Below are positions 17,634 to 27,235 of a stretch of DNA of 64,000 nucleotides, one piece after another. The stretch covers positions 124,001 through 188,000 of the forward strand of contig OX365941.1 of assembly GCA_947243795.1 (NCBI GenBank), in the 5' to 3' direction. Made by a program: the position numbers and the translations under genes. Every line of letters begins with the position of its first letter. Position 1 is the stretch's first letter. The notes beneath the pieces are model-generated. The model was not told where the DNA came from and did not search any database. It saw nothing but the letters and a program-made list of their open reading frames with translations. Source of the stretch: Saccharomyces uvarum. Taxonomy: Eukaryota; Ascomycota; Saccharomycetes; Saccharomycetales; Saccharomycetaceae.

Positions 17634-19469
17634 ATGGGCAAGTTTAGAAATATAATATCGTCCAAGAAATGGGACGAGGAGCAGGACAATTCCGAGGAAC
17701 AGAGCATACGGGACGACTCGACAAATCAGATAGAACATGAGATGGAGGTGATAGAGACAGACAACAAGCCGGTCGCATACTCCATTGACGAGAAACAGTG
17801 TAATCTGAAGAAGAAGAGCGGGTTAATGCAAGATGGCACCATTGGTGACATAAATTCAATCACGAACTCGTTGACAAGGTCCCGAATTGCCTCGCACGAG
17901 TCAAGTGTGGACGACGAAGAAGAGGAGGCTAACTACGAAGACAAGCACGTTAAAAGAGCCTTGAAGCAGAGACACATTGGTATGATCGCGCTCGGTGGTA
18001 CCATCGGTACTGGTCTTTTCGTCGGTATCTCCACCCCCTTGAGCAATGCAGGCCCCGTCGGATCCCTGATCGCTTATATTTTCATGGGTACAGTGGTTTA
18101 CTTCGTAACACAGTCACTGGGTGAAATGGCCACATTTATCCCCGTGACCTCATCCATCACAGTCTTCTCAAAGAGGTTTTTATCACCTGCATTCGGTGTT
18201 TCCAACGGTTACATGTACTGGTTCAATTGGGCCATCACGTATGCAGTGGAAGTCTCCGTAATTGGCCAAGTAATTGAATACTGGACAACGAAAGTTCCTT
18301 TGGCGGTTTGGATTGCCATATTTTGGGTCCTTATCACTCTAATGAATTTTTTCCCCGTTAAAGTTTATGGTGAGTTTGAATTCTGGGTGGCATCGGTAAA
18401 AGTCCTGGCCATCATGGGGTACTTGATATACGCCTTAGTTATCGTCTGTGGTGGGTCCAAACAAGGTCCTATCGGTTTCAGGTACTGGAGAAATCCAGGT
18501 GCTTGGGGGCCCGGTATCATCTCCAGTGACAAAAACGAAGGGCGTTTTCTCGGTTGGGTCTCCTCTTTGATCAATGCCGCCTTTACGTACCAAGGTACTG
18601 AACTGGTCGGAATCACTGCTGGTGAGGCCGCTAACCCAAGAAAGACCGTCCCTAGAGCTATCAACAAAGTTGTCTTCAGGATTGTACTTTTTTATATCAT
18701 GTCTTTGTTCTTCATTGGTCTCTTGGTACCATACAATGACCACCGTCTATCCGCCAGTTCCGCTGTCATTGCATCATCACCCTTTGTCATTTCCATTCAA
18801 AACGCTGGTACTTATGCTTTGCCAGACATTTTCAACGCTATTGTCTTGATCACTGTTATCTCTGCCGCTAACTCAAACGTTTACGTTGGTTCCCGTGTTC
18901 TGTACTCATTGGCCCAGACCGGTAACGCTCCAAAGCAATTTGGATACGTCACCAAACAGGGTGTTCCATACCTTGGTGTCTTGTCTACAGCTGCATTGGG
19001 TCTTTTGGCGTTCCTGGTTGTCAACAACAACGCCAACACCGCATTCAACTGGTTGATCAACATCTCCACTTTGGCTGGGTTATGTGCTTGGTTATTCATT
19101 AGTTTATCACACATCAGATTCATGCAAGCTTTGAATCAGCGTGGTATCTCTCGTGATGATTTGCCCTTCAAGGCTAAATTCATGCCCTACGGTGCCTACT
19201 ACGCGTCCTTTTTCGTCACCGTCATCATTTTCATTCAAGGATTTCAAGCATTCTGTCCATTCAAAGTGGCCGACTTCTTTACTTCCTACATTTCCTTAAT
19301 TCTTTTGGCCGTCGTGTTCACTGGTTGCCAGATATACTATAAATGTAGATTCATTTGGAAGCTGGAAGATATTGATATTGACTCTGACAGAAGAGAAATC
19401 GAAGCCATCATTTGGGAAGACGATGAGCCAAAGAATTTGTGGCAGAAATTCTGGGCAGCCGTTGCATAA
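17634..19469 (+). CDS. LYP1: Lyp1, high-affinity lysine permease
   Basis: 611 residues, the same length as S. cerevisiae Lyp1 (YNL268W). Plasma-membrane lysine/H+ symporter of the yeast amino-acid transporter family. A hydrophilic, acidic N-terminal tail (about 110 residues, poorly conserved with the recalled S. cerevisiae tail) carries lysines that are typical Rsp5 ubiquitylation targets. [21 protein letters not shown] then opens helix 1, and about twelve membrane segments follow. The cytosolic C-terminus ends WQKFWAAVA, similar to the tail of Can1. Bases 18477-18605 are identical to ALP1. Within that tract the protein reads SSDKNEGRF, where recalled S. cerevisiae Lyp1 has SSDKSEGRF and Alp1 has the N, hinting that ALP1 was the donor. 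Confidence 0.97.
   Translation: MGKFRNIISSKKWDEEQDNSEEQSIRDDSTNQIEHEMEVIETDNKPVAYSIDEKQCNLKKKSGLMQDGTIGDINSITNSLTRSRIASHESSVDDEEEEANYEDKHVKRALKQRHIGMIALGGTIGTGLFVGISTPLSNAGPVGSLIAYIFMGTVVYFVTQSLGEMATFIPVTSSITVFSKRFLSPAFGVSNGYMYWFNWAITYAVEVSVIGQVIEYWTTKVPLAVWIAIFWVLITLMNFFPVKVYGEFEFWVASVKVLAIMGYLIYALVIVCGGSKQGPIGFRYWRNPGAWGPGIISSDKNEGRFLGWVSSLINAAFTYQGTELVGITAGEAANPRKTVPRAINKVVFRIVLFYIMSLFFIGLLVPYNDHRLSASSAVIASSPFVISIQNAGTYALPDIFNAIVLITVISAANSNVYVGSRVLYSLAQTGNAPKQFGYVTKQGVPYLGVLSTAALGLLAFLVVNNNANTAFNWLINISTLAGLCAWLFISLSHIRFMQALNQRGISRDDLPFKAKFMPYGAYYASFFVTVIIFIQGFQAFCPFKVADFFTSYISLILLAVVFTGCQIYYKCRFIWKLEDIDIDSDRREIEAIIWEDDEPKNLWQKFWAAVA
18477..18605 (+). repeat. LYP1 copy of a 129-bp perfect repeat shared with ALP1
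   Basis: All 129 bases equal the reverse complement of 15836-15964, including every third codon position. The next base on each side differs. The copies are inverted and about 2.5 kb apart. Confidence 0.95.
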
Positions 19470-19933
19470 TCATAAAACCATTACTTAAAATCGAGATAGA
19501 CAAAAAAGTAAAAACACTTCATTACATACAATAGCCCGGGCGGCTTTCTTTCAGAAAACGACCCTACACCTTATATATAATATCATCACTATTATCTTCA
19601 CAGCGACAGCTTCACCATCCAATTTACGTTAAACAACAGCGCTAATATTATAAGATAAAATGTATAGAGTATACACATCACTTTCTACGATATTTCAACT
19701 GTTGTTATTTTCGTGTGTTTGCACTGAAACGAAAGAACCCTGCCAAAAAATTCGGTAATAAAGATCTAGTATGCACTAGTGTAAGGATTTAAGCTTAAGA
19801 CCCTTCATTTTTGGAATATAGCTTCTATATTAAGAAGATTCCTGAACTCGCAATCGAGAGTATTAAACTCTACTGGCTCACCTCCAATCAACTTTTTATT
19901 GTCTTGCATTGTTAAATATACGTTTCCATCATT
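19470..19933. other. Intergenic region: LYP1 3' end and PIK1 promoter
   Basis: 464 bp between two plus-strand genes. A TATATATAATATC stretch near 19573 is a plausible 3'-end efficiency element for LYP1. I see no clear promoter element for PIK1, no repeat and no gene. Confidence 0.5.
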
Positions 19934-22900
19934 ATGCCTAAAGAGTCTAGTTCAAAGAAAAGCTTTGATGATACCCTTGAACTGAAAAAAAATGAACAGT
20001 TATTGAAGCTGATAAAGTCTAATGAATTCACTCTTCACAATTGTGTGGAGTTGTTATGCAAGCACTCCGAGAATATTGGTATCCATTATTGTTTGTGCCA
20101 AAAATTGGCTACATTCCCTCACAGCGAACTGCAGTTCTATATCCCTCAATTAGTACAGGTCCTGGTTACGATGGAGACAGAATCAATGGCTTTGGAGGAT
20201 TTGCTATTGAGGCTAAGAGCAGAAAACCCTCATTTTGCGCTGCTGACATTTTGGCAACTACAAGCACTACTGACGGATTTGTCTACCGATCCCGCCTCTT
20301 ATGGTTTCCAAGTTGCTAGAAGGGTTTTAAACAATTTACAGTCTAATCTCTTCAACACGAACTCAAACGGCATCAAAACTGTTAAGATACACGAAAATGT
20401 CGCACCAGCCATAATCCTTTCTTCCATGATGATGGCAGCAATAGCATTACCACAGTTAAGTGAAGCTTCCAAGCCATTGGTAGAGTCCCAAGGTAGAAGA
20501 CAGAAAGCATTTGTCTTTAAGTTAGCTAGGAGTGCAATGAAGGATTTTACCAAGAATATGACTCTAAAAAATACTTTATTAAATAAGAAAAGCTCCAAAG
20601 CCAAAAGAGTCAGCTCGAATAGCAGTTTAACTCCAAGTTCTCCGATAGATCTGATAGATCCAATAAAAACTAGAGAAGATGCGTCGTATAGGAAATCCAG
20701 ACATAATGAAATAAAGCTAGATTTTGACATAGTAGACGATATAGGAAATCAAGTCTTCGAAGAAAAAATTTCATCCTCCATCAAACTACCTAAACGTAAA
20801 CCCAAATACCTAGATAATTCCTACGTGCATAGAACGTATGATGGTAAAACTATAAACAGCGATGGAACACCAAGGACAAGTGAAGAAATTATTGATGGAA
20901 AACGAAGTAGCTATGTTCCTCCTAAGGTCTATAATGATGAAAACATAGACAACGGTAACAATGGAGATGAGACAGGCGGGGAGACAGAGGAGGACACAGA
21001 CGCTCTAAACTCGGACCAGTTTACCAGTTCTATGCCAGATTTACATAATATCCAACCAAGACTTTCTTCTGCATCATTCGCATCTTTAGAAGGAACACCT
21101 AGACTGAACAGGACAAACTCCCAGCCACTTTCACGCCAAGCAATTAAAAATAGTAAGAGAGAAAATTCATCTCTAAGTCAGGAAATTGATCTCTCTCAAC
21201 TGTCAACTACTTCGAAAATCAAAATGCTTAAGGCAAACTATTTTCGTTGCGAAACACAATTTGCCATCGCATTGGAAACAATATCACAGAGACTAGCTCG
21301 AGTACCGACAGAAGCCAGGTTGAGTGCCTTACGTGCTGAGTTATTTCTTTTAAACAGAGACTTACCAGCAGAGGTGGATATCCCCACTTTGTTGCCTCCC
21401 AACAAAAAAGGAAAGTTGCATAAATTGGTAACCATCACTGCTAATGAAGCACAAGTCCTGAACTCTGCAGAAAAAGTTCCATATTTACTACTGATAGAGT
21501 ACTTGAGGGACGAATTTGATTTCGATCCAACAAGCGAAACAAATGAAAGGCTACTAAAGAAAATCAATAGCAATCAAGGCAGCCTGATATTTGATTTAAA
21601 TTACATGAAAAGAAAAGAAAACAAAGAGGATATAAATGAAAATACTTCTGTAAACATAAACATGCCATCTTCGTTACAAGACAGCAATGCGCCTTACAAC
21701 GAGACGTTCCGTGATGGAGACTTGCCCAACACTTCAGGAAGTACGTCAGCCTCTACAGCACGTTTTAGAACTGAAGTTAATAAAGAAGAAGATTTGGGTG
21801 ACATGTCAATGGTGAAAGTTAGGAATAGAACTGATGACGAGGCGTATAGAACTTCTTTAGTGTTACAAAGTGCCACAAGTGTTCCTGTACTGCCTGCCGG
21901 TAGTCAAGACAGAAGTCCACAGTTAAACTTTGGTTCGAACTTGGATGAAATGTTCATTGGAAATGGCATTGGCAGCAAAAACATTCATAGTCAAACCGAC
22001 GCTTTAGCCGACCAAATGAGGGTCTCGGCAGTTATGTTAGCGCAATTGGATAAATCACCACAGCAATTATCCGAAAGTACAAAACAGATCCGTGCTCAAA
22101 TCATCTCATCAATGAAGGAAGTACAGGATAAATTTGGCTATCATGATTTGGAAGCTCTTCACGGAATGGCAGGTGAACGAAAATTAGAAAACGATTTGAT
22201 GACAGGTGGCATTGACACGTCATATTTGGGCGAAGACTGGGCCACGAAAAAGGAAAGAATACGTAAAACTTCCGAGTATGGTCATTTAGAAAACTGGGAT
22301 CTATGCTCCGTGATCGCCAAGACAGGTGATGATTTGAGACAGGAAGCATTTGCGTATCAGATGATTCAGGCAATGGCCAATATTTGGGTTAGAGAAAAGG
22401 TCGACGTTTGGGTTAAAAGAATGAAAATTTTGATAACAAGTGCTAATACGGGGCTTGTGGAAACTATTACGAATGCTATATCCGTGCACAGTATCAAAAA
22501 GGCATTAACAAAAAAAATGATCGAAGATGCAGAACTGGACGATAAGGGGGGTATTGCATCATTAAATGATCACTTCCTTAGAGCATTTGGTAACCCTAAT
22601 GGATTCAAATATAAAAGAGCTCAAGACAATTTCGCCTGCTCATTAGCCGCATATTCCGTTATTTGTTATCTTTTACAAGTCAAAGATAGACATAATGGTA
22701 ACATTATGATTGATAATGAAGGTCATGTAAGCCACATTGATTTTGGGTTTATGCTATCGAATTCTCCTGGTTCAGTGGGATTTGAAGCTTCACCATTTAA
22801 ATTAACTTACGAATATATTGAAATCTTGGGTGGAATACAAGGAGAAGCATTCAAGAAGTTCGTTGAATTAACAAAGAAATCATTTAAGGCTTTGAGGAAG

Positions 22901-23134
22901 TATGCTGATCAAATTGTATCAATGTGTGAAATCATGCAAAAAGATAACATGCAACCTTGTTTTGATGCTGGCGAACAAACCAGTGTACAGCTACGACAAA
23001 GGTTTCAATTAGAACTGTCTGAAAAGGAGGTTGATGACTTTGTGGATAACTTTTTGATAGGCAAATCATTGGGCAGTATTTACACAAGAATATATGATCA
23101 ATTCCAATTGATTACTCAAGGTATCTATAGTTAA
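19934..23134 (+). CDS. PIK1: Pik1, phosphatidylinositol 4-kinase
   Basis: 1066 residues, identical in length to S. cerevisiae Pik1. It makes PI4P at the Golgi and in the nucleus and is essential for secretion; the frequenin Frq1 binds its N-terminal region. The N-terminal lipid-kinase-unique domain spans about residues 1-125. A low-complexity middle carries a basic region and an Asp/Glu-rich loop. The catalytic domain starts near 780, with GDDLRQE, then catalytic DRHNGN (D918-N923) and the activation-loop HIDFGF (934-939). The protein ends QLITQGIYS like the family. All catalytic residues are present. The first four residues differ from S. cerevisiae, as expected of a variable N-terminus. Confidence 0.97.
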   Translation: MPKESSSKKSFDDTLELKKNEQLLKLIKSNEFTLHNCVELLCKHSENIGIHYCLCQKLATFPHSELQFYIPQLVQVLVTMETESMALEDLLLRLRAENPHFALLTFWQLQALLTDLSTDPASYGFQVARRVLNNLQSNLFNTNSNGIKTVKIHENVAPAIILSSMMMAAIALPQLSEASKPLVESQGRRQKAFVFKLARSAMKDFTKNMTLKNTLLNKKSSKAKRVSSNSSLTPSSPIDLIDPIKTREDASYRKSRHNEIKLDFDIVDDIGNQVFEEKISSSIKLPKRKPKYLDNSYVHRTYDGKTINSDGTPRTSEEIIDGKRSSYVPPKVYNDENIDNGNNGDETGGETEEDTDALNSDQFTSSMPDLHNIQPRLSSASFASLEGTPRLNRTNSQPLSRQAIKNSKRENSSLSQEIDLSQLSTTSKIKMLKANYFRCETQFAIALETISQRLARVPTEARLSALRAELFLLNRDLPAEVDIPTLLPPNKKGKLHKLVTITANEAQVLNSAEKVPYLLLIEYLRDEFDFDPTSETNERLLKKINSNQGSLIFDLNYMKRKENKEDINENTSVNINMPSSLQDSNAPYNETFRDGDLPNTSGSTSASTARFRTEVNKEEDLGDMSMVKVRNRTDDEAYRTSLVLQSATSVPVLPAGSQDRSPQLNFGSNLDEMFIGNGIGSKNIHSQTDALADQMRVSAVMLAQLDKSPQQLSESTKQIRAQIISSMKEVQDKFGYHDLEALHGMAGERKLENDLMTGGIDTSYLGEDWATKKERIRKTSEYGHLENWDLCSVIAKTGDDLRQEAFAYQMIQAMANIWVREKVDVWVKRMKILITSANTGLVETITNAISVHSIKKALTKKMIEDAELDDKGGIASLNDHFLRAFGNPNGFKYKRAQDNFACSLAAYSVICYLLQVKDRHNGNIMIDNEGHVSHIDFGFMLSNSPGSVGFEASPFKLTYEYIEILGGIQGEAFKKFVELTKKSFKALRKYADQIVSMCEIMQKDNMQPCFDAGEQTSVQLRQRFQLELSEKEVDDFVDNFLIGKSLGSIYTRIYDQFQLITQGIYS

Positions 23135-23271
23135 AGAAGGGGGGATCAAAGATGTATATACCTATTTATTTATATCGAAAACAAAATAACAAAACAGTAA
23201 AAATCACCAATGCCAAACAATGAACGAGAATTAATGAAAAACCAATTGATTGAATATACATATACATTTTC

Positions 23272-24150
23272 TTATTTTCTACGTAAAGCATCGAAACGTT
23301 TCTTTAATTCTTCCAGTTCATCATTTTCTTGCTCTTTTTTGGTTTTTCTTTTGGTGGTTTTTTTTTCAGATTGTTTCTTATCCATTACTTCCTTTTTAAT
23401 GTCCTTTGGAATCTTTAGTTCGTTGTTTATATTTTCACTATTTTGTCTAGGCTTTTTAATAGTGATAGGGTGTTTAGCATCCGCAGTGTCATTCTCGTCG
23501 TTATCTAAGGTTAAAATAGGCTTTTCTTCGTCTGTTTCTTTAACGTCTTCTAGACCACCACCACTGCCTAAGGAAATACTAGAAGAGGGCGAGGATAGAG
23601 AATCGTTCAATTTACTGTATGGTACATCATACGTTCTTGCAATTTCCGTCAAATACAAGTCGACAAGTTCCTCTTTTGGCACCGAAGGAGAACATTTTTG
23701 TACAATTTTATCAGGAACATCGATATGATCTGTTATAATTCCAGCTACAAACTCAGCATCTAGTTTCCAAGTCATCAAATCCTTCAATTGGCATAGTTCT
23801 TTCACTTCATCAACAAAAAGGATTGAATAAATCAAAGATCTGATAGCCTCGTTAATACCGTCTTCCATATGCTCCTTGACAAGCTGTTCTTCATTGGAGA
23901 TATCATTTATCACCTGCACCCTAGCCAAGAGCAATTCACAGTATAATTCCAATATTTCTAATAGCTCAATATGAATATCATCATGAATCAATGTTTCTAC
24001 GCGATAGTGCGCTTTTTGTTCTTTGTTTGTTAATAGAAGTTGTGCGACCTGTCTTCGAGACTGCTTTGCAATCGCTTGTTGCTTTTCTTGTGCATATCTC
24101 AATCTCTGAATGCACATTTTCAGGCATGTTTTAAGCTTGATCTGTATCAT
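23272..24150 (-). CDS. IST1: Ist1, ESCRT-III-like regulator of Vps4
   Basis: 292 residues (298 recalled in S. cerevisiae). The helical Ist1/ESCRT-III-like core (about residues 1-185) binds Did2 and Vps4 and tunes ESCRT-III disassembly at endosomes. After a charged linker the C-terminus ends ELKKRFDALRRK, a classic MIT-interacting motif for Vps4. The start corresponds to the fifth residue (second Met) of S. cerevisiae Ist1. The codon immediately before the ATG is a TGA, so the longer N-terminus cannot exist here. A second ATG four bases upstream opens a seven-codon frame overlapping the start. Convergent with PIK1 (137 bp gap). Confidence 0.94.
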   Translation of the reverse strand: MIQIKLKTCLKMCIQRLRYAQEKQQAIAKQSRRQVAQLLLTNKEQKAHYRVETLIHDDIHIELLEILELYCELLLARVQVINDISNEEQLVKEHMEDGINEAIRSLIYSILFVDEVKELCQLKDLMTWKLDAEFVAGIITDHIDVPDKIVQKCSPSVPKEELVDLYLTEIARTYDVPYSKLNDSLSSPSSSISLGSGGGLEDVKETDEEKPILTLDNDENDTADAKHPITIKKPRQNSENINNELKIPKDIKKEVMDKKQSEKKTTKRKTKKEQENDELEELKKRFDALRRK

Positions 24151-24569
24151 TCATTTAGGAGTTGTTGTGTCCTTCATTGTTAGTATATATGATTTACTGC
24201 ACATTCGAAACTTTTCAAAAAGTTGTTGTAGAATTCAAACATACATTAAATGGGACTATTGAAGGAGCCATTTTCAGCGTAGTTTTTTCTATTGTCTCTC
24301 TATTCTCTATTTATCTATTTCAATCGATCCCTGATTAGTTGAAATTCATAGTATATTTTTCACACGCTTTAAGAGATCTAAAAAGGTTTTGTAGAAAAAA
24401 GTATCAATAGAATGAGTATAGTGAAACCATTTAGTTCTAAGAGTACATAAAAAGAGCTGCATATAACATAGGTAGTTATTGCATAGAAGTGTAAGTGTCA
24501 TCTATCATAATATTTATTTAAGTATATATGAAAAAGCAGGGAAATGTTAAAGAGAAAAAGCGCAGAAAA
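24151..24569. other. Intergenic region: IST1 promoter and PDR17 3' end
   Basis: 419 bp, AT-rich. I see no clear factor-binding motif, RNA gene or repeat. Confidence 0.4.
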
Positions 24570-25625
24570 TTATGAAATGACCATGTCAACAGGATATTTC
24601 AACTCGTCATGTTGGCCTTTGATATCATATTCACTTAGTCCAATAACGCTGCCGAACTTCACAAATCTTTCAAAGCGCTTCAATTGTAATTCGTCAATTT
24701 TCTTGACCATGTCGGGCCAATAAACTTCATGTTTATATTTAAAATCTAATAGACCATTGTAGAGTGAATCCAACTGAGAAGGCTCTATATGGTTTTCGAA
24801 TGGTTCATCGAATATAGCCTTCGATTTAGTGGCAGGGTCCAGAAATGGATACATCATTTTCAAAAAAGCCCATGCAAACCATGGAATGTTAATCAAGACA
24901 CATTTGGCTAATCTTTCGGGATAGTGGTCTTGCATAACGTTCAAACACATTCTAGCAATGGAAATTGGAGGTGCTTTGTCGGTGATGATACCTGGTTCTT
25001 TATAACTCTTAAAATCTACTAAGACTGTGACCTTCTCTACACCTTGAGGAGCTACGGTGACTGCTGATTCCATCATGTAGATCAGTTGTTGGACTTGTCT
25101 GAATGAGGACTCAGTGTTTTGACGACCATTTCTCATGTAATATAGCGGTCTCTTGGCGTTATCAAAACCCAAAATAACTGCCTTACCTGTTTCATTCTCA
25201 ATGGCAACCTTTTCTGCGTTTAAAGGATCTTTATCCTCTTTACCATGCGTAAGACCGATTTCTCTCCTCCAGACCAAAGTCTTAGTCACCCCCTTTATAG
25301 CGTTTGCGGTATCCCATTTATTGGCTCTTAAGTATCTCAAAAAGCATTCTCTAGAAAGCCAAAATCTTTCCCAATCACTCAAGGCTCTTGCATTGGTAAG
25401 GATCCCGTTATCAAGCTCATTGATATTTTCCGGCAATTTTAAACTGTCGTCTTGGAAATGATGCAAGACAGCTCTATATTTTTCATTTTGATCCTCGGAG
25501 ATTGGCTCTAATGGAGTTGCATTACCGTACTGGGCGGGAGGGTCTAAGAATATTTTATCGCATGGAATAAGTCTTTCCTTGGGCACAGCAGGTGTATGAT
25601 CGCGTTTCCTTGAGAAAAGACCCAT
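24570..25625 (-). CDS. PDR17: Pdr17 (Sec14-like phosphatidylinositol transfer protein)
   Basis: 351 residues (S. cerevisiae 350). It has an N-terminal CRAL-TRIO-N helix bundle with ECFLRYLRANKWD (about 91-103), then a CRAL-TRIO lipid-binding domain to about residue 300 with the conserved YPERLAKCVLINIPWFAWAF-type stretch. In S. cerevisiae Pdr17/Pstb2 helps deliver phosphatidylserine to the Psd2 decarboxylase and affects multidrug resistance through membrane lipid composition. The start ATG gives MGLFSRKRD. It sits in a run of three minus-strand trafficking and lipid genes (YIF1, PDR17, IST1), each with its own promoter space. Confidence 0.95.
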   Translation of the reverse strand: MGLFSRKRDHTPAVPKERLIPCDKIFLDPPAQYGNATPLEPISEDQNEKYRAVLHHFQDDSLKLPENINELDNGILTNARALSDWERFWLSRECFLRYLRANKWDTANAIKGVTKTLVWRREIGLTHGKEDKDPLNAEKVAIENETGKAVILGFDNAKRPLYYMRNGRQNTESSFRQVQQLIYMMESAVTVAPQGVEKVTVLVDFKSYKEPGIITDKAPPISIARMCLNVMQDHYPERLAKCVLINIPWFAWAFLKMMYPFLDPATKSKAIFDEPFENHIEPSQLDSLYNGLLDFKYKHEVYWPDMVKKIDELQLKRFERFVKFGSVIGLSEYDIKGQHDELKYPVDMVIS

Positions 25626-25902
25626 CTTTGCCTTTTAGTTTTTGGTTTCTTTGTGACATATCTCAGGGTCTTTTCTGTAAAACGATGTAAATTATATCTA
25701 TTTAAAGCGTGATTTTTCCGACGATTTTTTAAATCCCTTCTATTGTTATTTTTTTTACTTTCTGGAAGCCAAGAAAAAAACTAAAATGGCATTATAAAAT
25801 GTATGAGATGGTAATAAAAGTATTTAAATATTTGATAAACTGTTTATAGATTTGTAGACAATCGGATGCGTATATGTGAATTAGTTTCTTTTTTATTAGA
25901 CA

Positions 25903-26862
25903 TCATCCCATTAGCCACATGAGGACGTTTTGCCAGATGAAGCCGTAGACGAACAGGAAATAGTTGCACTTCTTGACGGTTGTTTTGCTGACGGAGACAT
26001 GTATGTCGTCTTCACCAGCACCGGAGCGGCCTAGCAGATTAAACTTGACAGATCTTAGTAGGAATACGCCGAAGGCTATGAACAAGTAAAACTTTATCAG
26101 GATAGTCAAATTGAATGGCATGGTCACGTTGGTTAACAGTTGGGCGAGGATCAATGGGACAAATTTGTAACCGACGTAACACAACAGTTCTACCAGACTG
26201 AAGCTCGGAATCTTAGAATCGATCAAAAGATATAGGCCCAGCTTCAAAATTAATAAATCCAGCCCGACAAAACCTAGGGTAGAGGACAGTTTGTAGTATA
26301 AGTCCTCTGGGTTGAAAGAACCTTGCAAACCCTTTTGTGTGTTCCAAATAAGAATGTAGGTGACCAGTCCCATGATAGGCATGTACATGTCTGGGGAGTT
26401 CACGTCATCCCTTGGTGGCAAAAAGTTGCCAGAGTCCATAATCCGTTGCCAGTTCTTGGTACCGTTAATGAAGGGCACCAGGATGAGTTTCAATTTATTG
26501 AACACATAACGGGTGCTCACCTGGAAATACGTGGAGATTTGCTGGGAGCCGGCGGCGTTTGCCGTGGCTTTATTGACAGTTTCTTGGAACTGGTTGAAAT
26601 TATCCTGGCCAATAAAGTTGGAAAACGCACTCTGCCCCAATTGAAATGCCATTGAACCACGTGTATCCTGGAACGGGAAGCCGCCGGCACCATTGGTGTT
26701 TGCATTCACATTTGCGTTCATGTTTGCATTGACGTTAGCTTGGCTGTTCATCGGCGTGTTTCTGGGCATTTGCATTGGTTGCTGGTGTTGTGGAGTGTGG
26801 GCAAAGCGGTCGTTGACACCGTTCTGCTCTCCAGTAGTGTACGCATACGGATTATAAGACAT
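25903..26862 (-). CDS. YIF1: Yif1, integral membrane protein of ER-Golgi transport
   Basis: 319 residues (S. cerevisiae 314). The hydrophilic N-terminal half has Asn/Ala/Met-rich repeats (NANMNANVNANTN, which accounts for much length variation). The C-terminal half (about 165-319) contains about five hydrophobic helices, the arrangement of the Yip1/Yif1 family. Yif1 pairs with Yip1 and Yos1, binds Rab GTPases and acts in COPII vesicle fusion with the Golgi. It is divergent from POL2. Confidence 0.95.
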   Translation of the reverse strand: MSYNPYAYTTGEQNGVNDRFAHTPQHQQPMQMPRNTPMNSQANVNANMNANVNANTNGAGGFPFQDTRGSMAFQLGQSAFSNFIGQDNFNQFQETVNKATANAAGSQQISTYFQVSTRYVFNKLKLILVPFINGTKNWQRIMDSGNFLPPRDDVNSPDMYMPIMGLVTYILIWNTQKGLQGSFNPEDLYYKLSSTLGFVGLDLLILKLGLYLLIDSKIPSFSLVELLCYVGYKFVPLILAQLLTNVTMPFNLTILIKFYLFIAFGVFLLRSVKFNLLGRSGAGEDDIHVSVSKTTVKKCNYFLFVYGFIWQNVLMWLMG

Positions 26863-27235
26863 CTAAGTGGGCTTTTCTTCTTCTTTTGCACTAAATGTTC
26901 AGCAGTGGGGTGGCAGGGGGAGAGGGGCGAAAAGACAAAATGCAAATAAAACAACTGTTCTGGTGCACTGCAATATGATTTCTGATACAGAGTCCTAGCT
27001 ATGTTATGTTGGCATCCTCTGTGACAAGAATGCCGTCAAAATTGGTTCAAGGTCCAACGTTATTGCCATTTGAATGGTCGAAATGGCTTATTTTCGCGAA
27101 GGGTAACGCCTAACGCGTAAATTTCTGGCATTTTCCTCAATTTTTAACTAGAAAAGGCTCTATTGGAAAGAGAAGATGCTAATGGAACACATCATATCAA
27201 GATAACTTCCTCAAGGTACCCCAGTAAAGTGTGTG
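26863..27235. promoter_or_regulatory. Divergent YIF1-POL2 promoter with MCB and SCB elements
   Basis: 373 bp. A perfect MCB ACGCGT lies at 27113-27118, about 120 bp before the POL2 ATG, and an SCB-type CGCGAAA lies on the minus strand at 27092-27098. This arrangement predicts G1/S expression of POL2 through MBF (and perhaps SBF), as known for replication genes. No element specific to YIF1 was recognised. Confidence 0.65.

Noticed and set aside
23210-23728. 172-codon plus-strand ORF opposite IST1
   Set aside because: Antisense to the well-supported IST1. Its counterpart in S. cerevisiae (YNL266W) is regarded as dubious, and the Phe/Ser-rich composition is the shadow of Lys/Glu codons.
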